NCBI RefSeq assembly: GCF_041227145.1
Contig: NZ_JBGFSP010000003.1
Coordinates: 1,550,001 to 1,614,000 of the forward strand
DNA length: 64,000 nt
From: Bacteroides sp. AN502(2024)
Lineage (GTDB): Bacteria; Bacteroidota; Bacteroidia; Bacteroidales; Bacteroidaceae
Direction: 5' to 3'
In this document: positions 47,707 to 58,307 of the stretch, piece after piece
How the letters are laid out: each line of letters begins with the position of its first letter
Numbering within the stretch: position 1 is the first letter of the stretch
Made by a program: the position numbers and the translations under genes
Notes under the pieces: generated by a model
Told to the model about the DNA's origin: nothing
What the model saw: only the letters and a program-made list of their open reading frames with translations
Databases searched by the model: none

Positions 47707-49065
47707 ATGGCTAAGATACAAAAAATTTCAGAAATCCACCCAACTTTGGGCTTTACAGAATTTGATATTCTGGAAAAATACCGCAAGAGTTTTCATGAGA
47801 GTGAGCTTGGCAGGCTTCATTCGGTCTTTCCATTTGATCGTATGGCAAAAGCCGCAGGCCTGTCTGAACAACGTTGGGGCCGCAGGAACATATTCAGTCC
47901 TTCCGCAAAGATCGCCCTTATGGTCCTGAAGGCATACACCGGATTCTCCGACAGGAAACTGGTGGAACATCTGAACGGGAACATACACTACCAGATGTTC
48001 TGTGGAATCATGATCCCCCCGTCCCTTCCCATAACCAACTTCAAGATAATCAGTGCCATCCGTAATGAGATAGCATCCCGCCTTGACATTGATTCCTTCC
48101 AGGAGATCCTGGCTTCACACTGGAAACCTTATCTTGATAACCTTCACGTCTGCATGACCGATGCCACATGCTATGAGAGCCACATGCGTTTTCCTACGGA
48201 CATGAAACTCCTTTGGGAAAGCATCGAATGGCTCTACAGTCATATATGTCGGCATTGCAGGGATCTGGGCATAAGGCGTCCGCGCAACAAATACAGGAAT
48301 GTGGCGGAATCCTATCTGTCCTACTGCAAGAAAAGAAAGAGGAGAGCTTCAAGGACAAGAATGCTTAAGCGCCGTATGATCAAGCTTCTTGAAAAGCTCC
48401 TCAGTCAAAGGGATGGGCTCCATAGCGAGTACGGTGCTTTACTCCGATATACACAGGATTACCATAAGCGTCTTTCCATCATCAGAAAGGTGCTTGTACA
48501 GGAAAAGGAAATGTTTGAAGGGAGAAAAGTCAGTGACCGCATCATCAGCATCGACCGTCATTATGTACGTCCCATCGTCAGAGGCAAGGAAACCAAGTCC
48601 GTCGAGTTCGGTGCAAAGGTCAATAATATACAGATAGACGGCATATCGTTCATCGAACACCTCTCGTTCAAGGCTTTCAATGAGGGGATACGCTTGAAGG
48701 ACTGTATCCGTATGCAGCAGAAGCTGATGAATGTAAGGGTAAGATGTGTGGCTGCCGATTCCATATATGCCAATAATGCCAACAGAAAGTTCTGTACTAA
48801 ATATGGGATATCCACATCCTTTGTGCGCAAGGGAAGGGAGGGCAAAGATGAGCCTTTGAGGAAGCTGCTTAGAAGCGAACTCTCAAAAGAAAGGGCCACA
48901 CGGCTTGAAGGAAGCTTCGGCACTCAAAAGCAACATTACTCGCTCCCAAGGATAAAGGCAAGGAACAAGAAGACGGAAATCCTGTGGATTTTCTTCGGAA
49001 TACATACAGCAAATGCCATACTGATGATTGACAAGATCAGGAACAGAACGGGGAAAGCTGCATGA
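47707..49065 (+). CDS. Transposase (DUF772/DDE, IS5- or IS1182-like)
   Basis: The 452-residue transposase has an N-terminal DUF772-type domain (SPSAKIALMVLKAYTGFSDR) and then catalytic Asp (HVCMTDATCYESH), a long Arg/Lys-rich insertion (about residues 195-250), a second Asp (CVAADSIYANNANRKF) and the final Glu (ATRLEGSFGTQKQHY). It is a different type from the other two in this window. The element ends are unclear: TTCCCCC-G-AAAA near 47654 and the complement of TATTTGGGGGGAA near 50562 could be distant ends, which would place IS4 copy 2 inside it. Confidence 0.85.
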   Translation: MAKIQKISEIHPTLGFTEFDILEKYRKSFHESELGRLHSVFPFDRMAKAAGLSEQRWGRRNIFSPSAKIALMVLKAYTGFSDRKLVEHLNGNIHYQMFCGIMIPPSLPITNFKIISAIRNEIASRLDIDSFQEILASHWKPYLDNLHVCMTDATCYESHMRFPTDMKLLWESIEWLYSHICRHCRDLGIRRPRNKYRNVAESYLSYCKKRKRRASRTRMLKRRMIKLLEKLLSQRDGLHSEYGALLRYTQDYHKRLSIIRKVLVQEKEMFEGRKVSDRIISIDRHYVRPIVRGKETKSVEFGAKVNNIQIDGISFIEHLSFKAFNEGIRLKDCIRMQQKLMNVRVRCVAADSIYANNANRKFCTKYGISTSFVRKGREGKDEPLRKLLRSELSKERATRLEGSFGTQKQHYSLPRIKARNKKTEILWIFFGIHTANAILMIDKIRNRTGKAA

Positions 49066-49152
49066 TATGAGTTTACTGAAAGAATCAGAAGAGGTCAGAA
49101 GACTTCTTCCGGAACTTAATGTCTTGTCAGATAAGAGTATATGAGAATATAC

Positions 49153-50488
49153 CAATATTGTCCTAAATAAATTTTGAGCATGAGCTAACTGACTATACTG
49201 TTAAGTATAGCCTCGAGAGTTCAAAATCAATCCCCCCTAATCGTTTTCGATGGTTTCGGGAGGTGGTGTAAATGGTTGATCAAGCCATTTTTGGAGGTCG
49301 ATTTTGGTAAATGTGTTCAGCCGGAGCGTGACCACAAGGTTAGCCAATGCCCATTTGTATCTTGCGATGTGCTTTAGCCATGTCAGAATCAGCATTGTAG
49401 TCATAGCAGTCCATATTTGGGTCTCTACGGCATTGCGGGATGTGCCGATAAAGCTCTTGATGCGTAGCAGTTGCTTGAGGTTGCGAAAGAAGATTTCTAT
49501 GTTCCACCGAGCCTTGTACAGAGCCGCTATGCTTGATGCTGCCAATGTGAAGTTGTTTGTGAGTAACTCAATTTCAAAACCGTGTTCATCGTTCCATACT
49601 GCGATGCGACGTAAACGTTTGGGATATTTGGATTTGGCCGCCGAGAGTTCGAACTCGATTATTTCGTCAATAAGTACATTCTGAGCGTGTTTTTCAGGCA
49701 AAGGCAACTCCTCTATGGCTTTGTACCGGATATTGTCTTTATGACGCACTACAAAGAACACGTTGCTGCTGTCCCAATTATTCAGCAATGAGTAGTCACA
49801 GTAGCCTCGGTCGGCTACTACAATACTATACGGATGTAACTCAATATCAAAAGCAGCTTTGTTGTCGGTGGTTTTGCCATCGGTGATATTCACGAACTCC
49901 GGCAAAAGACTGTCATAGTCCAATAGCGTGTGCATCTTGACCGCCCCCTTGGTGGTAGTGTAATGTGCCCAGTCATATATTGACAGAGTCAATGACACCA
50001 ATGTGGAGTCGAGCAGTTTTATCGGCATCTTGAAACGGAACTTTCTTCGTTGCCATAGGGCTTGCTGTCCGAAATACTGAAACAACGAGTAGAATATGCC
50101 GCGAAAAACCGAACTGTCTCGGTTGGCGTTCTGATATGCTACCGTTGACTTGGATGGTGCACGGTTGATTCCCAAATGATTGAGGTTGCCGGTGGCTGAT
50201 TTCAGCCCGTTTGAGATATCTCTGACTGAATCACATCCTGAGAATTGGCTGAAAATCATGCTAACAAACTGACTCCATGTATTGTAGCCCTTGCAATGCT
50301 TGTCTGACCCCGAAGATTTTATGATTTTCCTGATATTTTCTTTCGGGAGATGTGATATTACCTGTGCGAAAAGTGTTATATTTGCCATAGGAAGTAGATG
50401 AGTTGGTAGCTTGCTACTAAGGTAGTCATTTTACCTTAGTTCTACTTCCTTTTTATTTGTTCCCCCCAATTTATTTAGGACAATATTG
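49153..50488 (-). mobile_element. IS4-family insertion sequence, copy 2
   Basis: The 1336-base element has the same CAATATTGTCC termini as copy 1. The nine-base target duplication is AGAATATAC (49144-49152 and 50489-50497). It landed about 88 bases after the stop of the 47707 transposase gene. Confidence 0.95.
49237..50388 (-). CDS. Transposase, IS4 family (copy 2)
   Basis: The 383-residue transposase has the DDE motifs described for copy 1 and is identical in protein sequence to copy 3. It appears active: ends, hairpin and frame are intact. Confidence 0.95.
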   Translation of the reverse strand: MANITLFAQVISHLPKENIRKIIKSSGSDKHCKGYNTWSQFVSMIFSQFSGCDSVRDISNGLKSATGNLNHLGINRAPSKSTVAYQNANRDSSVFRGIFYSLFQYFGQQALWQRRKFRFKMPIKLLDSTLVSLTLSIYDWAHYTTTKGAVKMHTLLDYDSLLPEFVNITDGKTTDNKAAFDIELHPYSIVVADRGYCDYSLLNNWDSSNVFFVVRHKDNIRYKAIEELPLPEKHAQNVLIDEIIEFELSAAKSKYPKRLRRIAVWNDEHGFEIELLTNNFTLAASSIAALYKARWNIEIFFRNLKQLLRIKSFIGTSRNAVETQIWTAMTTMLILTWLKHIARYKWALANLVVTLRLNTFTKIDLQKWLDQPFTPPPETIEND

Positions 50489-50503
50489 AGAATATACAGA
50501 AAA

Positions 50504-50707
50504 ATGACAATAATAATGGCATATGAAGTGATTATACTCTATCATCTTCATATGCCATGGTATTTGGGGGGAACATTTACTGAATATTCCTTCTTGATCA
50601 TTATCCATCCGGAAGCATGGGGTATGCCAACATGCGGAATTATAATCGCAGTGTGCATTTTGCTATATCAGCTATATTGCATACGCAAGAACCGGAAGAG
50701 AAATTAA
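50504..50707 (+). CDS. Short hydrophobic frame next to IS4 copy 2
   Basis: A 67-residue frame (MTIIMAYEVIILYHLHMPWY onward) ends with a membrane segment CGIIIAVCILLYQLYCI and a basic tail RKNRKRN. It overlaps an 11-base inverted repeat GGCATATGAAG/CTTCATATGCC (50518-50556), and its stop overlaps the end of the DUF3109 gene by four bases. Could be a small membrane protein or a chance frame. Confidence 0.3.
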   Translation: MTIIMAYEVIILYHLHMPWYLGGTFTEYSFLIIIHPEAWGMPTCGIIIAVCILLYQLYCIRKNRKRN

Positions 50708-51291
50708 ATATATCGCTGCTTTTTCAGTTCTTCAGCAACAGCTGCCAACTCCTGGTACCATTCTTCACCGAACTTACGGATTAAAGGCTCTTTCAAAAAC
50801 TGATATACAGGAAGATCCTCTTTTTTCCCTAGCAAAACCGCTGCTTTGCATACGTCCCAACGATGATAATTCACCGCTTTATAAGGTCCGTAATCTCCAA
50901 TTCGGATCGGATAAAGATGACAGGATATCGGTTTATAAAAGTCTGTTTTACCTTCCCGATACGCTTTCTCAATAGCACAATAGCAGCATCCTTTCTCATC
51001 ATAACAGGTAAATACGCAATCCTTATTATTTACAATCGAGGTTACCAAATCACCTTCTTCATCTGTATATACCACTCCCTGTTTCTCTATAATCGAACGG
51101 GCTTCGGGTGCCAGTTCACCCCAAATAACAGGCAACACTTCTTCCAGCTTCTCCACTTCATCCAGTTCCACAGGCGCACCTGCATCTCCCTCAATGCAAC
51201 ACTCCCCTTTACAAGCATTCAGGTTACAAAGGAACTTTTCCTTAAATACATCAAGAGACACTACTACATCACCAATCTGTATCATACTCAA
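50704..51291 (-). CDS. DUF3109 family protein
   Basis: The 195-residue cytoplasmic protein is Cys-rich: CNLNACKGECCIEG near residue 22, then CVFTCYDEKGCCYCAIEK near 93, CHLYPIRI near 125 and DVCKAA near 147. This spacing is the DUF3109 (YkgJ/CxxCxxCC-like) pattern, probably binding zinc or an Fe-S cluster. Function unknown. A second ATG two codons in (MIQIGDV) is an equal start choice. It is downstream of gpmI but separated by a terminator. Confidence 0.85.
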   Translation of the reverse strand: MSMIQIGDVVVSLDVFKEKFLCNLNACKGECCIEGDAGAPVELDEVEKLEEVLPVIWGELAPEARSIIEKQGVVYTDEEGDLVTSIVNNKDCVFTCYDEKGCCYCAIEKAYREGKTDFYKPISCHLYPIRIGDYGPYKAVNYHRWDVCKAAVLLGKKEDLPVYQFLKEPLIRKFGEEWYQELAAVAEELKKQRYI

Positions 51292-51304
51292 AACTTATGC
51301 GAGA

Positions 51305-51330
51305 CAAAAAAGGCGGAGTCCTACTCCGCC
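51305..51330 (-). terminator. Terminator after gpmI
   Basis: Reading the minus strand, GGCGGAGT and ACTCCGCC pair perfectly around a three-base loop, followed by TTTTTT. It starts 23 bases after the gpmI stop codon. Confidence 0.9.
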
Positions 51331-51352
51331 CTCCCAGTTATAGAAATCTAAA

Positions 51353-52867
51353 TTACTTAATCAATACGTTTCCGTTCATTTCTGCTGGAACTTCCAGTCC
51401 CATAATTGTCAGAATCGTCGGAGCAACGTCTGCCAGACGACCATCTTCCACTTTTGCCCCCTTGTTCTCTGTCACGTAAATGCAAGGGACAGGATTCAAA
51501 GAGTGAGCAGTATTCGGAGTACCGTCTTCGTTCAAAGCATGATCAGCATTACCATGATCGGCAATGATAATTGCTTCGTAATCCTGTGCTTTTGCTGCTT
51601 CGATTACATCTTTCACGCAAGCATCTACAGCGACAACAGCCTTCTCGATTGCCTCATAAACACCGGTATGACCTACCATGTCACCATTGGCAAAGTTTAC
51701 CACAATGAAATCATATTTATTCTCGTTGATGGCAGCCACCAGTTTATCTTTTACTTCAAAAGCACTCATTTCCGGCTTCAAGTCGTAAGTTGCCACTTTG
51801 GGAGAAGGAACGAGAATACGATCTTCTTTTTCAAATGGAGTTTCACGCCCACCATTGAAGAAGAATGTTACATGAGCATACTTCTCTGTTTCAGCGATAT
51901 GAAGTTGGTTCAAGCCTTTGGAAGCAAGATATTCGCCCAATGTGTTAGGCACGTTTTCTTTGTCAAACAAGATATGAACACCTTTGAAAGAAGCATCATA
52001 CGGAGTCATACAGTAATATTGCAGACCCGGGATGGTATGCATGCCAGCTTCCGGCATATCTTGTTGAGTCAATACGACGGTCAACTCTTTTGCACGGTCG
52101 TTACGGTAGTTAAAGAAGATAACCACATCACCCTCTTTGATTGTTCCGTCGCAATTAGCGTTTACAATCGGTTTGATGAATTCGTCTGTCACACCTTCGT
52201 TGTAAGATTCCTGCATGGCCTGAACCATATCAGTAGTTTTCTTGCCTACACCACTTACCAGCAGGTCGTATGCTTCTTTTACACGCTCCCAACGTTTGTC
52301 ACGGTCCATAGCGTAATAACGGCCGATGATAGAAGCAATCTTGCCTGCAGATTTCTCGCAGTGTGCAGAAAGTTCTTCGATAAAGCCTTTACCGCTTTTC
52401 GGGTCAGTGTCACGACCATCCATGAAGCAGTGGATAAATGTATTGTTGATGTTGTATTCTTTCGCGATATCGCAAAGTTTAAAGAGATGAACGAGTGAGC
52501 TGTGTACCCCCCCATTAGAAGTCAGCCCCATAAAGTGAACATTCTTTCCGTTTTCTTTTGCATAAGAGAAAGCAGAAACAATCTCAGGATTTTTCAGGAT
52601 ACTGTTGTCGGCACATGCACGATTGATTTTCACTAAATCCTGATAAACTACGCGTCCGGCACCGATATTCAAGTGACCCACTTCCGAGTTACCCATCTGT
52701 CCGTCGGGCAAACCTACGTTTTCACCGCTTGCCTGAAGTTGGGAGTGAGGATAAGTGCTCATCAGATAATCCCAATAAGGAGTGGGAGTATTGAAGATTA
52801 CATCGTCTTTCTTTTGGTCACCTAATCCCCAACCATCGAGGATCATTAAAAGGGCTTTCTTACTCAT
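51353..52867 (-). CDS. gpmI: Cofactor-independent phosphoglycerate mutase
   Basis: GpmI converts 3-phosphoglycerate to 2-phosphoglycerate in glycolysis with two Mn ions. The 504-residue protein starts [18 protein letters not shown] (first metal Asp), has the phosphoserine nucleophile in [26 protein letters not shown] near 140, and the second metal site in [16 protein letters not shown] near 440. Length is typical. Single-gene unit with its own promoter and terminator. Confidence 0.96.
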   Translation of the reverse strand: MSKKALLMILDGWGLGDQKKDDVIFNTPTPYWDYLMSTYPHSQLQASGENVGLPDGQMGNSEVGHLNIGAGRVVYQDLVKINRACADNSILKNPEIVSAFSYAKENGKNVHFMGLTSNGGVHSSLVHLFKLCDIAKEYNINNTFIHCFMDGRDTDPKSGKGFIEELSAHCEKSAGKIASIIGRYYAMDRDKRWERVKEAYDLLVSGVGKKTTDMVQAMQESYNEGVTDEFIKPIVNANCDGTIKEGDVVIFFNYRNDRAKELTVVLTQQDMPEAGMHTIPGLQYYCMTPYDASFKGVHILFDKENVPNTLGEYLASKGLNQLHIAETEKYAHVTFFFNGGRETPFEKEDRILVPSPKVATYDLKPEMSAFEVKDKLVAAINENKYDFIVVNFANGDMVGHTGVYEAIEKAVVAVDACVKDVIEAAKAQDYEAIIIADHGNADHALNEDGTPNTAHSLNPVPCIYVTENKGAKVEDGRLADVAPTILTIMGLEVPAEMNGNVLIK

Positions 52868-52906
52868 AATATTTCAATATTTAAATTATCATACTGATTT
52901 TCGGGC

Positions 52907-52914
52907 GCAAAGGT
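52907..52914 (-). promoter_or_regulatory. Promoter -7 box of gpmI
   Basis: CAAAGGTA reads TACCTTTG on the minus strand, 40 bases before the gpmI ATG. Confidence 0.6.
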
Positions 52915-53040
52915 ACAAAAAAGATGGTTACGTAAAGATTTAATCTATGTTAAGTTACGGAACTGAGGTATATCAGGCCATGGATATTTTTCTTACTTTG
53001 CAAAAGTATTTTCAACATGCCTATCAAAACTATTATTATT

Positions 53041-55491
53041 ATGAAAACAGCTTTATTTTGTATCTTACTTTTGTTATCGGGTATCATATCCGCACAGACA
53101 ATCGACAATCCTCCTTTCAAAGCCAGATCAGGAAATATTTACAACATCACCCGCATAGAACGTACTCCCGAAAATACAAGAGTATATATTCATGCCATCT
53201 TCCGCCCGCATTGGTGGATCATGGAGAATGGAAATACCTGTCTGGAAGATGCCGCAACCGGAAAGAAATATATGCTTAAAAGCGCTGAAGGAATCGAGCT
53301 CAAAAAAGAAGTCTATATGCCGGCTTCAGGCACAATGGATTATGTTCTCCTTTTCGAACCGTTGCCGTCAGAAATACAGACCATTCATTTTCTCAATCCT
53401 ACTGGTTCCGAAGGCAATATTTATGACATATCGCTAGTCCCGCAAAAGAAGAAAGATTATTCTCCACTAGCCGTCATTAAAGGTAATTGGTTCAAAACGG
53501 ACGGTTCCGGTTCATGGGAATACGGAGTTTACGACTCCATCAGCATTCTGAATAACCGGATATACACCAATGAAAATATCCGGAAAAAGGGAAAGCGGAT
53601 TGAAATGACTTTAAGAGACAAACAGAGTCACGAGGAAATAGCTTTATCATTCACTCCGCAGAAAGACGGAACGTGTAAGATTCAACAGAAAGGAACAGAA
53701 GAATCTGTGTACAGCAAGGAAAGAACTCCGGTGACACTTGTTAATGCGGAAGATGACTTTCAGCAGTTCTTCCGTCAGGATTCAGCTTACCTGCAAGGGT
53801 ATATAGACGGATACGATCCCCGCTTAGGATTCGATACCGGTCTTATTTTCCTGTCAAACGAACTCACCCGCGAAGATTATCCGACCGTTATTCCAATAGC
53901 TCCCGACGGTAGTTTCAGTTGTCATTTTACGATTAATCATCCGGTAGAATCATCGGTAGTACTGGGCAACAACTGGATTCCATTCTATATTGAGCCCGGA
54001 CAAACGCTTACCATGTATATCGATTGGGAAGCGGTAATGGCACGCAGCCGTGCACGCGACCAGTACTTCCCTATCAGGAACACGGCCTATATGGGACCAT
54101 CCGCACCTCTCTCCTACTTACTGAAAGACTTCGATAACCGGATCACCTATCGCTATGCAGATCTCACTAAAGCACAAAAGAGACTGACTCCGAACCAATA
54201 TAAGGAACACATGAAACCTATCATCGCGCAATGGAAGCAGGTTGCAGACTCTGTAAGCCAAATCTACCAGCCCTCTCTCAAGGCAGTTCATCTGATAAAG
54301 AACAAAGTAGATTTGCAGGCCGGAAGTATGTTTTTTGATTTCTTGATGAGCCGGGATTATTACGCAAAGCAGGATAGTGCCAATCCGGCGTTGAAAGTAA
54401 AGGAAGACGATACCTATTACAGTTTCTTGAAAGATATGCCACTCAACGATGTAGCCGTACTTGCCAACACAAACGCAGGCATATTTATCAATCGTTTCGA
54501 ATACATGGACCTGTTCCGGAAAGCGTATGCCGGTCCATCTTTTTCTCCATCAGACAGCATTGAGCGTACTTATCCGAAGAAACCTCTATTGACTTTCCTT
54601 AAAGAAAAAGGAGTGAAACTTAACAAGGAGCAGGAAGCGATAAGAGTTAAGCAGGAAAAGTTGGCAGGGAGTACGATCAAAGTTATAATGAAAGAATTGA
54701 TGGATGAGAACAAGAAGATGGCATCGCTCTATGAAAAAGAACCAAAACTCATAGAAGAATATACGGCATTATATTCCCCCAAAAAGGAAGTCTCCCAGCA
54801 GGATGAGGATAGAATCTTTATAAGAATGAACCAAAGGCATAACTTCAAGAAAGATTCCATTATTGCACAATTATATCCTCTCCCCAACCCTCTGCTTTGG
54901 CAAATAGCCAAAGTCCGGAGCCTTAATTTCAACTTAGGGAATATCAAAGACAGCCAAGTAGCCCATGAATATGTAGACAGTATCAAACAAACACTCACCG
55001 AACCGTTTCTCGTAGCGGAAGCTGAACGAATGTTGGAAAAGACACACCCGGCAGATAGGACGAAATCTTATCAGCTGCCTGAAGGGAAAGCTACTGAAAT
55101 ATTCCGTAACATCATAAAGAATCATTCAGGCAAGGTTTTGTTTGTCGATTTTTGGGCAACTACTTGTGGTCCTTGTCGTGCAGGGATAGAGGCAACTGCC
55201 GACTTGCGCAAGAAATACAAAAACCATCCGGAGTTTCAGTTCATCTATATCACAAGTCAGAAAGACTCGCCGGAGAAAGCCTACAAAGAATATGTAGAAA
55301 AAAATCTAAAAGGAGAAGCCTCTTATTATGTTTCGGAGACAGAATTCAATTATCTGCGTCAGCTATTCCAATTCAACGGAATTCCACACTACGAACTTGT
55401 TGAAAAAGATGGCAGCATATCCAAAGAGCGTTTAAGCAGTTACAATATCAGGAAATATCTGGATAATCATTTCGAAATAAAAGCAGAATAG
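53041..55491 (+). CDS. Secreted thioredoxin-fold protein (TlpA-like, long N-terminal region)
   Basis: The 816-residue protein has a signal peptide (ALFCILLLLSGIISAQ). A large N-terminal region, beta-rich then helical, precedes a TlpA/AhpC-type thioredoxin domain (about 690-816) with the active site FWATTCGPCRAG (Cys pair near 708-711) and the cis-Pro in FNGIPHYELV. The periplasmic thioredoxin part should reduce or isomerise disulfides; the N-terminal part is not recognised. I chose ATG 53041 because the signal peptide starts there. Divergent from gpmI. Confidence 0.85.
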   Translation: MKTALFCILLLLSGIISAQTIDNPPFKARSGNIYNITRIERTPENTRVYIHAIFRPHWWIMENGNTCLEDAATGKKYMLKSAEGIELKKEVYMPASGTMDYVLLFEPLPSEIQTIHFLNPTGSEGNIYDISLVPQKKKDYSPLAVIKGNWFKTDGSGSWEYGVYDSISILNNRIYTNENIRKKGKRIEMTLRDKQSHEEIALSFTPQKDGTCKIQQKGTEESVYSKERTPVTLVNAEDDFQQFFRQDSAYLQGYIDGYDPRLGFDTGLIFLSNELTREDYPTVIPIAPDGSFSCHFTINHPVESSVVLGNNWIPFYIEPGQTLTMYIDWEAVMARSRARDQYFPIRNTAYMGPSAPLSYLLKDFDNRITYRYADLTKAQKRLTPNQYKEHMKPIIAQWKQVADSVSQIYQPSLKAVHLIKNKVDLQAGSMFFDFLMSRDYYAKQDSANPALKVKEDDTYYSFLKDMPLNDVAVLANTNAGIFINRFEYMDLFRKAYAGPSFSPSDSIERTYPKKPLLTFLKEKGVKLNKEQEAIRVKQEKLAGSTIKVIMKELMDENKKMASLYEKEPKLIEEYTALYSPKKEVSQQDEDRIFIRMNQRHNFKKDSIIAQLYPLPNPLLWQIAKVRSLNFNLGNIKDSQVAHEYVDSIKQTLTEPFLVAEAERMLEKTHPADRTKSYQLPEGKATEIFRNIIKNHSGKVLFVDFWATTCGPCRAGIEATADLRKKYKNHPEFQFIYITSQKDSPEKAYKEYVEKNLKGEASYYVSETEFNYLRQLFQFNGIPHYELVEKDGSISKERLSSYNIRKYLDNHFEIKAE

Positions 55492-55537
55492 TATCAGCGC
55501 CTTTAAAAATAAAGACCACGAATAAAACCATATAAAA

Positions 55538-55587
55538 ACAGCTTACCATCTGTAATCCTTTAGGAGGATTCTAAGAAGGTAAGCTGT
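55538..55587. terminator. Bidirectional terminator between convergent genes
   Basis: ACAGCTTACC (55538-55547) and GGTAAGCTGT (55578-55587) pair perfectly, with AATCC/GGATT nested inside. It lies between the thioredoxin-fold gene (+) and the DUF5723 gene (-). Confidence 0.75.
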
Positions 55588-55656
55588 AATTTATACGTTT
55601 TTATTCTATAGAGAATTAATTAAAAGAGAATGTTTAGAGAGAGAATTTATAATATC

Positions 55657-57189
55657 TTATCCTTCTTTGTTTACTTTTCTTTTATTCAATGGAATAGAAA
55701 TTCCCAAGAATCCATTCACCGAGTTTGAATTCTTTCCTAAGAACATATAGTCGGTTCCGACAAATAACGGACCTAACTTAACAGCAAGACCGAACGACTT
55801 ACCGGCGCTCTGAATCATTGAATAGCTCACCGCCAGATTGAAGTAGTTTTTCGGACGGTAATTGGCAGAGAGCGTCAACTCTGTCATCGCCTTCGGCTGT
55901 AAGAAACGAGTGGTAGACAATGCACCGACAGCCAGTTTGTTGTTGAAGAATCCGTATTCCGCACCCAGTACCAATGTAGCAGCCAAACGGGATTTGCGAT
56001 TCTCTGAGGCATCGCCCACGCGCATCTGCAAGAGGTCGTAGTCCAACACATCCCCACCGGTCACACGATCCATATAGCCTTCGGCGTCTTTCTGAAACTC
56101 ATTCACCACATCCATAATTGAGTTTGGATTATTGACATCTATTCTATTCGTATAATCACTGCCCTTCATGTTCAAGTCGGAAGCCGAAGCCGAAGCGATC
56201 TTTGTTGCATCTTTCTTCCACGACATAAAGCCTAAGTCGATCACAGACGCAGATACCGTCAGATTGTCCAAAATCTTATAAGAAGCCCCGAGGTCGATAC
56301 CAAATCCATATCCGGCAATTCCCATATCCTTGGATTCAAAATCAAAATCATCAATATAACCATCTTGGTTCTCCACCAGATTCAATCCCTTGAAAGAGCT
56401 CTCCAACGCAACATCCAAATCTATTTGAGCCTGATAAGCGTCAAACTCTTTCTTCAATTCGTTAATCTTTGCCGGAGTATTATAATTACTCATCAAATAA
56501 TTCTGATCTTGCAATTGGTTTATACGGGCATCCGATGGCAAATTGGCATTCATATAGACCCTATTCAGCTTCAACTGCATATTGCCTATCCCCAACAACG
56601 CCTTCACACGTCCGCCCACCGTCAAACGGTCATTGATTTGGCGGGAAAGCCCCAGTCCTATTTCCGTATAAGCTTGTATATGGAGTTCCTGTCCGCCAAC
56701 GTCATAACGGCTGTTTCGCCAATTATCCTCAATACCATCCATCTCATTGAGGAACGTGAACAGATTCTTAGTCAAATTTGCACCAATATCCGTACGAAGA
56801 CCAACGTTGAACGACCAGAAATTCTTTCCCTTATACCATCCGGCAGAAAGAATCTCCGTATTCAGGTTCAGGTTTAATGTATTGTTATCTTTCAGACGTC
56901 CCAAGAAATCCTGATTCCGATAAAACTCACCGTTGTCATCGATGATATCCACAATATCCTGATAGCCCAACGATGTGGAACTTACCGAAGCATTGAAAGC
57001 TCCAATCACGGGAATATTGACATACCCGCGTCCCGGTGCTAAAGCCGGATTCAGTTGTTGACGATAGTGCGTACCTTCCATGAAATAGGAAGTACGTAAG
57101 AACTGTGCATTTGCAGAAAGAGTGCAAACCAACATAATAAAAAATACCCCAGTGAGCCTAAAAGAGCATAATAGCTTGTTCGTTGTCAT
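55657..57189 (-). CDS. DUF5723-like outer-membrane beta-barrel protein
   Basis: The 510-residue protein has a signal peptide (GVFFIMLVCTLSANAQ) and then FLRTSYFMEGTHYRQQLNPALAPGRGYVNIP, typical of Bacteroidetes DUF5723. The rest is strand-rich with alternating aromatics and ends FLGISIPLNKRKVNKEG, as expected for a barrel. Function is unknown. ATG 57189 starts the signal peptide and follows the -7 box at 57223; an upstream ATG at 57225 would sit on the promoter. Confidence 0.8.
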   Translation of the reverse strand: MTTNKLLCSFRLTGVFFIMLVCTLSANAQFLRTSYFMEGTHYRQQLNPALAPGRGYVNIPVIGAFNASVSSTSLGYQDIVDIIDDNGEFYRNQDFLGRLKDNNTLNLNLNTEILSAGWYKGKNFWSFNVGLRTDIGANLTKNLFTFLNEMDGIEDNWRNSRYDVGGQELHIQAYTEIGLGLSRQINDRLTVGGRVKALLGIGNMQLKLNRVYMNANLPSDARINQLQDQNYLMSNYNTPAKINELKKEFDAYQAQIDLDVALESSFKGLNLVENQDGYIDDFDFESKDMGIAGYGFGIDLGASYKILDNLTVSASVIDLGFMSWKKDATKIASASASDLNMKGSDYTNRIDVNNPNSIMDVVNEFQKDAEGYMDRVTGGDVLDYDLLQMRVGDASENRKSRLAATLVLGAEYGFFNNKLAVGALSTTRFLQPKAMTELTLSANYRPKNYFNLAVSYSMIQSAGKSFGLAVKLGPLFVGTDYMFLGKNSNSVNGFLGISIPLNKRKVNKEG

Positions 57190-57222
57190 GATTTTAAACT
57201 TTTTAATTCTTATTATTGTTCG

Positions 57223-57230
57223 CAAAGATA
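57223..57230 (-). promoter_or_regulatory. Promoter -7 box of the DUF5723 gene
   Basis: CAAAGATA reads TATCTTTG on the minus strand, 34 bases before ATG 57189. Confidence 0.55.
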
Positions 57231-57369
57231 TAGCATTTCAATAACAAATAAAAGCATTAGGCAACTCTTTTTCAGCATAAATGGAACATTTTTACGATTA
57301 CATAATACCAAATCGCGCATATTTTGCAAAAATATGTGAATAATGCACGTAAAATGAAACAAAACTATT

Positions 57370-57972
57370 TCAGAAGTCCAAAGTCAGCTGTCCGTCTCCA
57401 AGCAAATTGAATGTCATGCGATGGTAAGGAGTAGTACCACGTTCGGCAATAGCGGCACGATGTTTTTTAGTCGGATAACCTTTATTGCGATCCCAACCGT
57501 AATATGGAAACTCTTCGTGAAGACGATTCATATAATCGTCCCGGTATGTTTTGGCTAAGATAGAAGCTGCTGCTATAGAAAGATATTTTCCATCTCCTTT
57601 CACTACTGTGGTATGGGGAACACCGGGATACTTAGTGAAACGATTACCGTCGATCAACAAATGTTGGGGACGGGGGGTCAGTTGATCCACCGCACGATGC
57701 ATCGCCAGAAAAGAAGCCCGCAGGATATTTATTTCATCGATTTCTTCCGGTGACACAATGCCAACCGCCCAGGCTATCGCTTCTTTCTCTATGACCTCGC
57801 GCAATGCATAACGTTGCTTTTCCGTCAGTTGTTTGGAGTCATTCAACAGTTCGTTCTTAAAATCCTTCGGTAGAATAACCGCAGCGGCGTATACCGCTCC
57901 CGCCAAACACCCACGGCCTGCCTCATCACATCCGGCCTCAATCAAGTTCTCGTTTAAATAAGGTAATAGCAT
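57370..57972 (-). CDS. rnhB: Ribonuclease HII
   Basis: RNase HII cuts RNA in RNA/DNA hybrids and single ribonucleotides in DNA. The 200-residue protein starts [25 protein letters not shown] with the catalytic Asp-Glu pair, has HLLIDGNRF (Asp) and [15 protein letters not shown] (Asp), then [14 protein letters not shown] 57972 gives the usual N-terminus; an in-frame ATG at 58011 is upstream of the likely transcription start. Confidence 0.95.
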   Translation of the reverse strand: MLLPYLNENLIEAGCDEAGRGCLAGAVYAAAVILPKDFKNELLNDSKQLTEKQRYALREVIEKEAIAWAVGIVSPEEIDEINILRASFLAMHRAVDQLTPRPQHLLIDGNRFTKYPGVPHTTVVKGDGKYLSIAAASILAKTYRDDYMNRLHEEFPYYGWDRNKGYPTKKHRAAIAERGTTPYHRMTFNLLGDGQLTLDF

Positions 57973-57996
57973 AATTTTGATTGCTTCTATTTGGAC

Positions 57997-58004
57997 ACAA
58001 AGGT
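57997..58004 (-). promoter_or_regulatory. Promoter -7 box of rnhB
   Basis: CAAAGGTA reads TACCTTTG on the minus strand, 25 bases before ATG 57972. Confidence 0.6.
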
Positions 58005-58020
58005 AATTCAAATAAGAACA

Positions 58021-58045
58021 AGGAGACCTTTTTGTCTCCTTTTTC
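58021..58045 (+). terminator. Short hairpin with T run upstream of rnhB
   Basis: AGGAGAC and GTCTCCT pair around CTTTTT, followed by TTTTC. It lies beyond the rnhB promoter and may end transcripts coming from the left on +, though none is expected there. Confidence 0.4.
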
Positions 58046-58307
58046 TTATTTCTTCTCCGCTTCTTTTCAGAATAAGCTCCAAACTATAGTAAGTCCTGCC
58101 ATCACAATGGCTACCATACTCATAAGCTTTATCCTATTCCCTTATCTCCGCACGGTAAGGAACAAATTACACATATATGAATTTGTTCGGCCCAGTACTG
58201 AAGCAGGTCGAATCATGTGCTTGAGTTACTCAAGTCTCCTACGTCATTTCATTGAGTGTAATACTTGTTTCGGTCAATTCTTCTGCTAACTATTTAAATA
58301 GAAAAAC